A stretch of DNA of 64,000 nucleotides from NCBI GenBank assembly GCA_021234155.1, contig JAJEKV010000109.1, positions 1 through 64,000 on the forward strand, given 5' to 3'. Of this stretch, positions 32,568 through 42,916 are shown piece by piece. This DNA is from Isoetes taiwanensis (lineage: Eukaryota > Streptophyta > Lycopodiopsida > Isoetales > Isoetaceae). The translations under genes were made by a program, and so were the position numbers. Numbering within the stretch: position 1 is the first letter of the stretch; every line of letters starts with the position of its first letter. The notes below the pieces were generated by a model that was given only the letters and a program-made list of their open reading frames with translations, was not told the DNA's origin and searched no databases.

Positions 32568-33135
32568 GTCTCACAAATCGCCCTCGTCATAAAAACAAAA
32601 GTTAGGATTGAAGCGAGGCGCAAGTGTGAGACCTGCATATCTTGACCAAAACAGCTCCAAATTGACCAAATAAGGGGTCGATTCTGCCTAATTTGATGAG
32701 CCCATCACCCTTACACCATTAGTTTACCCAAGTTGGACATCTTTGATTAAAATGGGACTGATGTCTCACAGCTCGCGCCTGTCGCGAAAACAAAAAGTTA
32801 GGATTGAGGCGAGGCAGTCGTGAGACCTCTTACCAATTCTTCACGGGACTTGTCAAAGTCACCTTCAACCCTCTTGCATAGCATCTTTTAGGTAACCTAG
32901 CCTTGTTCAAGCATCTCATATAGTCCTCAAACTCCTATTTTGACCTCAGATAAGTTAGAATTACCCAATCCTAGGAAATTTTCAAGTCATCCAAAAATTA
33001 GGGTTTTCCCCCTTTTCTATAAATAGACCCGTCATTTCTCACATAGCACCCTACAAATCTGCTCCTGCCCTTCTAGCCGATTTCCTAACTCCTGAGCTCT
33101 TGCAACCATTTGTTACCTTCTTACGCAATTAATCA
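32568..33135 (+). promoter_or_regulatory. Internal leader cassette 2, paralogous to cassette 1
   Basis: Two GTCTCAC...GTGAGAC units (32568-32632 and 32763-32826) share AAAACAAAA(A)GTTAGGATTG and GAGGCG with those of cassette 1. TATAAATA is at 33018-33025 and an ATG at 33136, 118 nt downstream. The leader text AATCTGCTCCTGCCCTTCTA parallels that of cassette 1. Same order and spacing, diverged sequence: an old duplication kept in architecture. Confidence 0.5.
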
Positions 33136-34681
33136 ATGGCAACTTCGATTTCGAGAGATGGTACAGCGCGGCTCATCTTCTTGAGGCCGGCGTCGACCAA
33201 ATCTTCCGATTTTCGGGAAGGAGGTAGGCGTCCAAGCAACCTTACACGCGACCCCAGCTTATAGTAGAGTCTTGACTGAGTTCCAAGCTAGGGTAGAACC
33301 AGCGCTAGTGCAACTCCCCCCTTGTGTAGGATATTTTGTTCCTAGACAGTCCCTGCAGGCAGCATTAGACGATGTCCCGAACATCGCCAAATACCTCACA
33401 AACAAAAAGCGCATCGCTTTTGAGCCAATGGTCCTAACTATCAACGGGACCAAGTACTTCTCAACAACGCCGCCACGGCAATCTTTCTCACCCACCGTGC
33501 GAGAACATCGTGGGGAAACCTCTATTCCCCCCATGGGCGTGGATCCATTAGTCAGAAGCCAGAACAACGGCTCCTCACACGCATCTGACAGAGGCGGGAA
33601 GGGGAAGGGAAGAAGACTGGGATGAACGAAATCCGGTGAGGAGGAAGATTTGATGTTGAGCTTCGACCCGCCAGAGGAGCAGCGTCAAGCAGAGCGGGAG
33701 TGGCAAGACCCGAAAAGCCCGTGGTAGACTCTCGTGAGTCGCCACCCTCCGGTTAGGCATCAAAGCCTAGCCCCCATTATAATCGAAGGTGAGGAGTTTC
33801 TACTCTAGCGACATTCAAAACCTCCTGTCGCGGGGAAAGGCAGGCACGAAGAGTTCTTTGCCAACTCCGAAGAGCGGACTTGGGCGACTTCATCGTCAGG
33901 AGAGTCCGACTTTCCCCTCCAAGTAAGGAAGCCGACACTTACGGGAGAGTTTACCTCCGACATCAAGCCTACAGCAACATCGGAGGCGGATCATGGAGGC
34001 GGGACAAAGCCGAGAACAAGCTACCGACGGAGGAAAGAGTTCCTTGCTCTCCGGAGGGGCAGATGGGGATCCGCTATGCGACCTCAAACATCCTAACTTG
34101 AAAGCTCATCCGCAGCACCTCCCGGGATAGACAGACTGACCTCGGGGAGGGCTTCACCTTGATCGAGACTACTGAGGAGCTCACCACGGTAGAGGTTGAT
34201 GATTTCGGGAAATGAGAACCGAAGCTGGATACTGAGTAGCCCAGGACCCATCTACAACGACAGGTCATTACGCTATTACCGCCATTGCCGATGGATGGAA
34301 GAATAGCGGTTATCCACCGCAAGTTCACCCCCGAGGCGCGAGGAAGGAGTATCGTTGCTGATTGCACTCGAGATTCGGCCGGCATGCACTACCCCCCCTT
34401 AACACCGAGTATGCAATCCCGGTGAAAAGAGCGGTAGCACTCGACGGCGTCTTGACCGCCATACCTTCTGGCGAGCAAGATCGCCGGATGCGACTTATAC
34501 CTCCCAATCGCGGAGAATAGAAGATTTAGCAAGAGCATTACGGGGTGGATCTCCAGCCAATGTCCTTAGGAACTTGGGCCATTCAAAGGGAACAGCCCAG
34601 TGAAAAAGTTCTTGGAGGATAATCCATCTTCTACCGGCATCAACGAAGTGATTAGCAAAGAGTTGCAAGTTCTTGTATTAG
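33136..34681 (+). CDS. Second extra ORF region of the chromovirus, function unknown
   Basis: Opens with MATSISRDGTARLIFLRPAS in the ATG frame. Other frames continue in protein-like fashion: EFQARVEPALVQLPPCVGYF then LQAALDDVPNIAKYLTNKKR (33272-33420), LSFDPPEEQRQAEREWQD (33655-33710) and later segments, ending LAKSCKFLY before TAG at 34681. No domain is recognised. It may be a diverged N-terminal gag-like protein or a second accessory protein. Frames are broken at many CAG/CTG sites. AT-rich sequence with no coding signal follows to about 34830. Confidence 0.4.
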
Positions 34682-34888
34682 TGTAATATAAAATATAAAT
34701 ATAACATTCTCTTGCACTATAAATGTTTTGTTGATACATTTTGTGTCCCCTCAACCATGCCAACAAACATAAATAATGCAAGAAAGCAAGGAAAACTAAC
34801 CATGTAGATATGAACCACTTGTGTATGCAGCTAGAGGCCTCGAAGCGCAGGAGAACGACAAACTAGGAACTTACAGAGGGAACAGAGC

Positions 34889-36150
34889 ATGAGGCCACGC
34901 CCGCAAGGAACCCGCTTTGAAGAGTTTGGACAAATGACTCAAGAAGAAATATCGCAAAAATGAGGACGACCTCGAGCAGGATAAAGGCCTTGCTAGCCGC
35001 ATGCGAGGGAGCGAGGGTTCGGTGGGTAACGCTCAACCGGCCGCAAGCATCATTTCGGAGAACAAGTAGAGACAAGAAGAGGAGCAAGAGGAAGGTCCCC
35101 AGCTCGGACTCCTCCGACTCAAGCTTCATTGATTGACTCGAGGAAGAAGAAGAAGAGCCGAACCAAGTCCGAAAGCGCATCGAAAGGCGGAGGAACCACC
35201 CCTGGAGGGACGACAAGGGACACAAGAACCTCGACTACCGAAGAAAAAAGTAGACTCGCATTGGGAAATGTTTGAAGGCCGAAGCTCGAGCAATTCTCGC
35301 GCGAGAAACAGGTCGCATGGAAGCGAGAGGCTTGGCTTGATCGAGATGAGCCAACACGGCAATGCCTATGGTATGAAGGATAAGGATAAAGGCAGGGTGG
35401 CAACAAATAACCCGGCGGGAGCAAAGACGCATTTGGTGGAAGGGCTATGCCAAGGCTCATGGCTTAAGCAGGATGCTTGCAGTGTTCAAGAAGTTTGCTA
35501 AAGCCTTCAAAGCGCCATTACGCCCAAGAGAGCACAAGTCCAAGATGATGCAAAGAGCTTCTGTGTTGCAAGAAGGCAACAAGTCAAGACAGAAATACAC
35601 GTGGAATTTATGAGGCTAAGGTCAGATGTGCCAAAGTTAGGTGAGAAGCATGCAAAGGAAAGCTACATTGAAGGTCCTGAATGAGGAGATCCCGCGAAGC
35701 TTGTAAGGGCAATAAACCCTAGAATCCAGATCGAAGCGGAGTCCAAGGCAATAAGCTTGCAAGGGACAGGACCTCGAGAATAAGCGAGGCGAGGCACATG
35801 ATATTACCAAGATAAAGGCAAAGGCAAACGAAGCGGTTTTAGCCCGAAACGGCCGACCAGGGACCAGACTAGAGCCCCATATAGTGGCAATCAAGGGAAA
35901 GCAAAGCGGGAAGAAGCGCGGTGTCCTTCAAAGACAAGCGGGAAGGGTCAAACTACTCCAAAGCGGTCGCGATCCTTTCTGCAGAATATGCCCAAGGAAA
36001 AAGAGAGCGGGAGTGCATAGAAAGCAGCTTTGCTTGGGTGTTTCCAGCAAAGCCATAGGGCGACAAAGCGCCCATATGTCATGAGTGCAGCGCTAGCGAG
36101 TTGGGAGATTGGGACACTGTCATTCACGGCGGCGAGGAGGCCCGCGACTA
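34889..36150 (+). CDS. gag: Gag region (capsid/nucleocapsid), frame-broken
   Basis: A candidate start at 34889 gives MRPRPQGTRFEEFGQMTQEE. A Lys/Arg/Glu-rich middle follows. At 35590-35690, pieces read KLGEKHAKESYIEG and LNEEIPRSL, matching the C-terminal end of gypsy capsid (Y...F..L...VP.L.E......FI.GL...I). Near 36020-36080 LGCFQQSHRATKRP resembles a degraded CCHC zinc knuckle. Gag would package the RNA and form the particle. The boundary with the second extra ORF is uncertain. Confidence 0.5.
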
Positions 36151-36199
36151 CATTGAGGTGAGTGTCATATCTTTGCCGCAATAGATCTGAGAAAGCGAG

Positions 36200-36560
36200 A
36201 GACGATTATAAAGTAATTTCCACGATGGGAAAAGGCCAAGGCCAAGTCATTTATAGTCCCGATAGATTGGAAGTAGCCATAACTTTGCATCTCCCGAATG
36301 GTTCAAATGTTGAAGTTGAAACCATTAAAGTCAAAGCCAAGGCCCGTTGTCTTAGCAAGTGGAGCGGTAAAAGGGGCGCGGCGGGTAAAAGAATCAACTT
36401 TGACATCGACTTTGCGGGGATTAAGATCCGGATAGGGGCGAAGTAATGGGCATTGGCAAGTCACGACTTGATAATAGGTATGGAGTACCTTGGACCAGCG
36501 AGGGCCATTATTGATTGTGGAAGCGGAAGGTGACCTTCCCAACACCCGGCGGCAAGATCA
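36200..36560 (+). CDS. pol: Aspartic protease region of pol
   Basis: SPDRLEVAITLHLPNGSNVE precedes a stretch ending ASHDLIIGMEYLGPARAIID, the standard end of gypsy retropepsin (Y.LILGMDWL......IDC). The catalytic DSG triad expected upstream is not legible, probably lost in a frame disturbance near 36170. The protease cleaves the Gag-Pol polyprotein. Confidence 0.65.
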
Positions 36561-36854
36561 TTGAGATAACAGGTAAAGAAGTTGTCCCCATCATGCGGTG
36601 TATGTCTTCTAAACGGTGTTCAAGTGCATCAAGAGTGAGCGGGTAGCATACATCTTCAAGCTTGAGATTAGTGAGCGAATTGGAAGGAAGCAAAGAAGAC
36701 AAGATGCTCGACAAGTTGCCGAGGCAAATAGCTAAGTTGATCCAGGAGTTCCACGATCTCTTTCGGATGAGATCAAGCAGCTCCCTCCTTATAGAAGTCG
36801 AGTCGCGAGATAGCACTTTCGAACAGGAACAAAACCGACAAGCAAGGCTCCATA

Positions 36855-37440
36855 TAGAATGACAACGCAGGAGTTGTCGAGACTAAAAAAGATTCTAGGG
36901 GGCTGCTTTCGACCTAGGTTTCATTAGACCTAGTGTCTCGCCGTTTGGAAGCGCCCATTCTTTTGTCAAGAAGAAGGATGGATCTTTGAGGATGTGCATA
37001 GACTATAGGCAGTTGAATAAGCACACCATTAAGAACAAGTATCGCTTCCAAGATCAGAGGCGACTTGATGGATCAGCTTCAAGGAGCAAAGATCTTCTCA
37101 AAATCGACTTAAGGTCGGGTTACCATCGAATCTGGATAAAGGAGGAGGATATCCACAAGGCCGCCTTCCAGGGCGGGTATGGGCATTATGAGTTCCGCGG
37201 TGATGCCTTTAAAACTTATCAAATGCCCCATAGCGTTCATGAGGCTCATGAGCGATATCTTCGAGGGAGTTCACGGACACCTTTGTGATTGTTTTCTTTG
37301 ATGACATTTTGGTGTATAGCGCATCCCTTGAAGACGCGTGCAACACTTGAGAAGGGTGCTAGAGAAGTTGAGGAGGCACCGGTTATGCGCCAAGTTGTCG
37401 AAGTGCCGCCGCGAACGCGGAAGGTGGAATACCTTGGTCA
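36855..37440 (+). CDS. pol: Reverse transcriptase domain of pol
   Basis: Conserved blocks appear in order: [75 protein letters not shown], and the catalytic [10 protein letters not shown] (Asp-Asp codons at 37300 and 37303). Frames shift between blocks. Where family sequence requires LDTF and YSRSLEDH, the DNA has TTCACGGACACC and TATAGCGCATCC, i.e. CTG written as ACG and CAG as CGC. Confidence 0.9.
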
Positions 37441-37639
37441 TGTGATCTCGGCGGAAGGCATCTCGGCCGGACCCCGCCAAGATAGTGATTCGGTGGCGGC
37501 CCGAAGAATGTGCACGAGGTCGAAGTTTTCTCGGTCTAGCGGTACTACGGGGAAGTTCGTGAAGAACTTTGCTAAGATAACAGCCGGATTACGAACTGGA
37601 CGAGGGGCGTAGAAGGTGAAAGATTGGGTAGAGCATTGG

Positions 37640-38090
37640 CACAAGAAAGCCCAAAAGGGATTTGAATTGTTGAAGGAAGCTTTAACAACAGCCCCGATCT
37701 TAACCCCGCCGGACGAGGAGAAAGATAAGCTTGTAGCAACGGATGCGAGTAAGATAGCTACGGGTCGCGGTGCTTATGCAAGAAAGGCGTGTGGTAGCGT
37801 ATGATTCGGGGAAGATGAACGGCGCCGAGGCAATTCCCAACGCCGCGATCGAGGAATTGCTTGCGGTTGTCGGGCGTTAAGAATATGGAGGCACTACCTC
37901 TTGGGAAGGAAGTTCCAATTGGATCACCGATCATCGAGCCTCCAATATGTATTCACGCAACCACACCTTAATCTGAGGCGGCGGAGATGGATGGAGTTCC
38001 TCGAAGAATATGACTTTGATATAGTCTACAAGCCGGGAAGCTCAATGTGGTAGCGGATGCGCTTTCAAGGCATCCCGACAACTAGAGTGC
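37640..38090 (+). CDS. pol: RNase H domain of pol
   Basis: LKEALTTAPILTPPDEEKDK then LVATDASKIATGRGAY carries the first catalytic TDAS. Later pieces are IEELLAVV, RIWRHYLLGRKFQLD, a TDHRAS-like block and LRRRRWMEFLEEYDFDIVYK, followed by ADALSRHP in another frame. This is the standard gypsy RNase H that removes the RNA template. Confidence 0.85.
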
Positions 38091-38309
38091 ATTGCAGCGC
38101 AATTTTCGACGCTCTCCAAATGACTTTGGCAAGAAGATTGAAGAGTCCTTGCCAGCGGGGCGTGGATTTCAAGGAGGTATGGGCAAGCCTTTCTAAGGAG
38201 GCTAGAAACGGATAAAGAGCGGGGAGGCCTTCAAGCATTATAAGAAGGAAGGCAACTGTTATACCATAAGAACAAGTTGTGCGTGCGAATCATCGGGTAT
38301 AAGGAAGTT

Positions 38310-39250
38310 GATCCTCCATGACACGCTACAACCCCCAATAGCGGCCATGCGGATTCATGAAAACATATTTCAAAGTCTTGCAGCAGCTATTATTGGCCAG
38401 GAATGAAGAAGCAAATAGCTCGCTACATCAAGGAATGTCAGCTATGCCCGTGAGACGAAGGCGAGCAGCTTAATTCGAGGGGCATTAGAGCCATTAGCGA
38501 TTGCCAAACGCTAAGTGGGAGGTAATCGGCATGGATTTCATCACGGGACTCCCAAAAACGGCGAGAGGCAAGGATGCCTTGATGGTAGTGGTCGACAAGT
38601 TGTCAAAGATGGCACATTTTGTGCCTTGCGGGACCACCAGTCTGACTATGGATACGGCAAAGCTCTTCACCAAAGAGATCTTGGGGCTTCATGGCATGCC
38701 AAGGGAGATTATCTCAGGCGAGATCCGAAGTTCATGAGTGCCTTTTGGCAAGACCTCTTTCTGCGACGATTCAGACCAAGCTATCCATGAGCACGGCGTA
38801 TCATCCTCGAGACGGATGGCGGGCGGAGGCGGACCAACAGGATCTTAGAAGACATGCTACGAAACTATGTGCGGAATAAGCAAAGTATGTGGGAAGAATT
38901 TATTCACTTGGTGGAGTTTGCATACAATAGCACCAAGCGGAATCGTCCCAAATGTCGCCATTTATGATCAATTATGGCTATCGGTTTAACTCCGCACACT
39001 TGGCACAACCCGTGTCAAAAGTAGAAGTTTCGCGCCAGAGATGTTGGCCGATATCACGGCGGCTTCGTGGAAGAGGTTCGAGGGTATCTGCTAGCAGCAA
39101 GAAGTCGACAAAAGAGCATCGCCGATAAGCATCGAACGGTAAGAGAGTTCAAAGTTGGAGATGATGTTTGGCTCAAGATCAAGGTAAAGCGGTGGCTTCG
39201 GGATTGGGAATTGCAAGAAGCTTGCTCCAAGGTGGGCTGGACCCTTGAGA
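38310..39250 (+). CDS. pol: Integrase domain of pol
   Basis: The zinc-binding head is readable as GHAGFMKTYFKVLQQL, YYWPGMKKQIARYIKECQLC. The core has KWEVIGMDFITGLPKTARGK (first catalytic Asp), LVVVDKLSKMAHF-type sequence, GMPREIIS then KFMSAFWQDLF (second Asp region), and MSTAYHP with RTNRILEDMLRNYV (catalytic Glu region near 38820). The C-terminal part reads RTVREFKVGDDVWLK. Frameshifts coincide with CAG/CTG sites, e.g. CCTCGAGACGG for the HPQT codons. Confidence 0.85.
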
Positions 39251-39420
39251 ATAATCAAGAGAGTAGGTAATCAATCCTACAAGTTGGATTTGCCCGACAC
39301 ACCTAAAGATTCATAAGGTCTTCCACGTGAGTTTGTTGAAGAAGCATACTCCAAATCCGGGCGAAGTCTTGGACACTCAACGTTGTTGGAAATGAGCGGA
39401 GAACAACTTGGAAATAGTTC

Positions 39421-39627
39421 GAATTGATTCTTGATAAAGCTTTCAAGAAAACGAGGAGATCAGAATTCCTCCAGTACTTGGTCAAGTGGAAACACTTGCC
39501 AGTGGAAGACGCCACGTGGGTACTTAAGAAAGATTTAGTAAAGCAGTACCCACAATTTATGGAGCAATGGGGCGGCAAGGTCATCTCAGAAGAAATGCGG
39601 CTCGAGCATGTCGATTTCGTGGGTTAA
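39421..39627 (+). CDS. pol: C-terminal chromodomain of integrase
   Basis: ILDKAFKKTRRSEFLQYLVK then WKHLPVEDATWVLKKDLVKQ and YPQFMEQWG: the chromodomain fold signature (YLVKWK...EDATW....L...YP.F). In chromoviruses this domain targets insertion by binding heterochromatin marks such as methylated H3K9. The first aromatic-cage residue is not clear because the start is frame-broken; the Tyr/Trp residues of YLVKW and ATW are present. TAA at 39625. Confidence 0.9.
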   Translation, partial: ELILDKAFKKTRRSEFLQYLVKWKHLPVEDATWVLKKDLVKQYPQFMEQWGGKVISEEMRLEHVDFVG

Positions 39628-40480
39628 TTCTTGTATAGATTAATCTACATGCAACCTATGCTTGGTATGGGTCGCATGCGTTGTTCTGCGATGATGAGAC
39701 CACTACGGTGATCTCTAGGGCGTGGTGTAATGTCAATGTAGGCATGACCGCGTTTCGCTTCCTGGGGCAAAGTGGAAGGTAGATTAGAAAGTCTACCGTC
39801 CCCACGGAAGGAGGCGGCCTCGAAGAAAAAAGAGGTCATTAAGGAATGCATTGATAGGAAAAGCACCTTTAGCCCCATATATGCTTTGATAGGAGGAATC
39901 CATCCTTCACGCGCCCCCCCAGCGAGGATACCCTCCACTGGGGCAACTAGAGGTGTAGGCATGAGTGGCATATAGGCATATAGGCGCCGCCTCCACCGGC
40001 CATTATGGAAGATTCATCCTCTTCCCTGGCCCAGGAGATTAGCCATGCATTCATGTAGATAGGTGGGGTGGTCACCATATAACCAAAAATTTATTAAATA
40101 ATTAAAACGGTACTAACGTGGTGTCGACCCAGGAGCCAAGTGAAACCCGGAGGGCAAGGAGGTCGAACTCTGAAGACTTGCAACACAAGTTTTGTTGGAA
40201 TGTGTTGCAAGGAATGAAGAGTACCTCGGACAATAATTATAGATATGAAATGTTGAAATTTTGTCTAACTTAACATAGTGAATAACTTGTTAATGGTGTT
40301 ATGAATTGATAAGTATTCCATAATATAATAGCGTAATAATGTTCTAAAAGTAATTACCTTAGAGTAATCGTGATAAATGTATAAAGATTATATTGTAGGT
40401 ATCCGTTGATTGCGAGGTGCGGGGTTAGGAAGATCCCAAGGTGGGGAGACCCGCGATCTTTGCGGGGGCGACATCATTTC
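39628..40480 (+). other. 3' untranslated region of the chromovirus
   Basis: No sense coding signal after the chromodomain stop. It ends in purine-rich sequence in which AAGGTGGGGAGA occurs at 40438 and again at 40481. Confidence 0.55.
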
Positions 40481-40493
40481 AAGGTGGGGAGAA
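40481..40493 (+). other. Polypurine tract
   Basis: AAGGTGGGGAGAA lies directly before the 3' LTR start at 40494, where plus-strand synthesis is primed. An identical 12-mer 43 bp upstream could act as a second tract. Confidence 0.8.
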
Positions 40494-42057
40494 TGTGGCG
40501 TTCGAAGCGATATCGCTCCCGGGGCGTACATTGTCTTTGCCACGTCACGCCAAGCGTTACCGCGCCACCCGATTGGCGTGTGCATAGCGGATAGCCGTAA
40601 AGTAGCCCTAGGGGCAACTTACTAGGAGTGTTCATATATTATTAATGTGCACATGTGCACATTAATGAGGGCACACCTTTCCATGTTGGCATATTTTGCC
40701 ACCTAGCCACTAAAGGCAAGTGGGGCCTTTCCAATTATCCCACATGCCAAATTGGGTAATTGGAAACCCTAGCCTAAACCCCATGTCTATTTAGGGTAGG
40801 AAAACCCTAGCTTGCTAGTTTTCATCCTTAGGGTTTTAGAGCTCAGTTTTGGCTGCCCCAGGAGCCAAAACCGCCTCCCAGACGCTGCCCAAGCGAATTG
40901 CGCCATCAGTTTCCCCGAATTCGATCAGCTCAGCAGGATGGTTGAACTCAGGTCAGGAGGAGCCACTCAAGGATCAGGTATTTGGTCAATTTAATAGCTT
41001 AAACCGTCTTCTAGTCATAGAATCAGTAGGTTTAGACTATTAAATTGCCCATAGCAGCTATCTAGATCTTAGATCTCGGACACTAACTAAAGAACCTAAC
41101 TCTATGATTAGATCTAGTTCTTTAGTTCTTCTGTGATGTATTGGGTTGATGTATCTCTGTGAACTCCTTGTATTGGGAAGGGGGGTAGAGGCCCTAAAGC
41201 TTGTAGTTGATGCTCCTAGAGTAGCCTCTCTAGCACACTGTAGATTCGGCCTGTGTACAAGAGCCACACCTGGTTGTGGGTGAAGGGGCGGGCGGCTAAG
41301 AAGGAGGTTCATGTCCCGACTCTTGAACGGTCTCCCGGTGTGTAAAGCCCTCTGGGAGATCATTGTGACTAGGTCTAATGGCTTACCACCGAAAAGCGGG
41401 TAAGGCATGGGCTCATTGCACCCGTGAAGTGGTGTACACTTTCCGATGGGTTCACACATACGGGCAGTGGCCCTCTAGTCACCTTGAGTCAGCATGTAGA
41501 TCTCTGGAGGGAGTGATCCCTACCTGCCCCATCGGAACTGGGAGGATGAGACCCAGGAATAGCCCCTTTGGCTATGCATCCGGCGGGCTACAGTCAGGTC
41601 CCAACACTTTTCAGCCTACTCTGCAAAGTGTGCACAGGAGGGGCGGATGGAGTGGACAACCCTATGCCATGTTCTTATGCCAGCCAATTCCATTGCCATG
41701 AATTCTGTCTGCAACGAACTCTGGAGACCCAAGCCGTCAGTTATCCTTTGAGTCTGAGCCTTGGGTAGGATCCCCTATGTGATGTGCTGATCTTTGTCTA
41801 TGCAGATATGAGGAGGACCATCCTTCGAGATGGTCACAGGATGTTGATGTATGTGCTACTGACATGTATGTTTACGCTTCCGCAGCTAGGTAGGCCCTGA
41901 GGGAGACGGGGTAGAATGACACCTTCACTCTTCCCACTGAGACTCGTTACGGGTGCAGTGATATGTGGAGGGCCCTGTATCAGCATGGAGCTGGTGTGGG
42001 GGAAGAACTCCTGTTTGTATACGGTGAGTGCACCGTATACGAGTAGGGGACGTCACA
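40494..42057 (+). repeat. 3' LTR of the chromovirus
   Basis: Starts TGTGGCGTTC, ends GACGTCACA. Contains the 26-bp palindrome at 40641-40666 and the telo-box cluster. Apart from CAG/CTG-associated differences (e.g. ACACCTGGTTG here, ACACACGGTTG near 29695) it is close to identical with the 5' LTR. Confidence 0.9.
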
Positions 42058-42916
42058 CCAGGCTATGCAAATAGGCCAAGATCCTGTTAAGAACAAAATG
42101 TTTGCTCATAGGCCTAATGCTGCTTTGATCTTACATAAAAAAAAAACACCAAAGCATTTTAAGCACATTTGCAACAAAACTATAATATACAATGATATAA
42201 AGGCTACTGATATACCAACAATAAATTGTTGTGCCAAAATCAGGCTCCCATGCATTTACATTAATAGGGTACCTCATGCAGCAACAAAAAGACAAAGACA
42301 AGGCACAAAACAAAGAAATAGATGATAGAAATCTAAATAGCTAGAAAAGAAGCAAATCTACTGTCATTATTTACCATGCACACTAAAGGGAACTTAGATC
42401 TGCAATATAAGTTGGAGCAGAAGGAATCCAGTCTTTGGAACTGTAACGTTCCTAACCGACATGCCCTTAACCAACTGGGCTAAGCGCTCAGAGAAATAGT
42501 CTATATAATTCAGAAATGTTTTGCAGAACCCAAGCTATGCAAATAGGCCAAGATCCTGTTAAGAACGAAATGTTTGCTCATAGGCCTAATGCTGCTTTGA
42601 TCTTACATAAAAAAAAAAAAACACCAAAGCATTTTAAGTACATTTGCAACAAAACTATAATATACAACGATATAAAGGCTACTGATATACCAACAATAAA
42701 TTGTTGTGCCAAAATTAGGCTCCCATGCATTTACATTAATAGGGTACCTCATGCAGCAACAAAAAGGCAAAGACAAAGCACAAAACAAAGAAATAGATGA
42801 TAGAAATCTAAATAGCTAGAAAAGAAGCAAATCTACTGTCATTATTTACCATGCACACTAAAGGGAACTTAGATCTGCAATATAAGTTGGAGCAGAAGGA
42901 ATCCAGTCTTTGGAAC
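42058..42916. repeat. 0.47-kb repeat unit B, copies 2 and 3
   Basis: CTATGCAAATAGGCCAAGAT recurs at 42063 and 42534, a period of 471 bp. Each unit ends with GGAAC and the TRIM LTR start; in the first the LTR is cut after CCAACTGGGC and joins TAAGCGCTCAG, in the last it runs on into the full TRIM at 42917. Confidence 0.85.

Larger units (their letters stand above)
28931..42057 (+). mobile_element. Complete 13.1-kb Ty3/gypsy chromovirus with extra 5' ORFs
   Basis: Two LTRs of about 1.56 kb (28931-30496 and 40494-42057) begin TGTG and end CACA, and the element is flanked by the 5-bp direct repeat CCAGG (28926-28930; 42058-42062). A tRNA-iMet-type primer site follows the 5' LTR and a polypurine tract precedes the 3' LTR. 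Domain order is gag, protease, reverse transcriptase, RNase H, integrase, chromodomain, as in chromoviruses. About 4.3 kb of extra sequence lies between the primer site and gag, with two ORF regions and two internal TATA-type leaders. The LTRs differ mainly at CAG/CTG sites, so insertion is recent and the element could be intact despite the broken frames in this sequence. Confidence 0.9.

Noticed and set aside
34863-35460. Long minus-strand ORFs within the chromovirus
   Set aside because: They are shadows of purine-rich sense coding sequence, rich in Ser/Leu/Phe without any domain.
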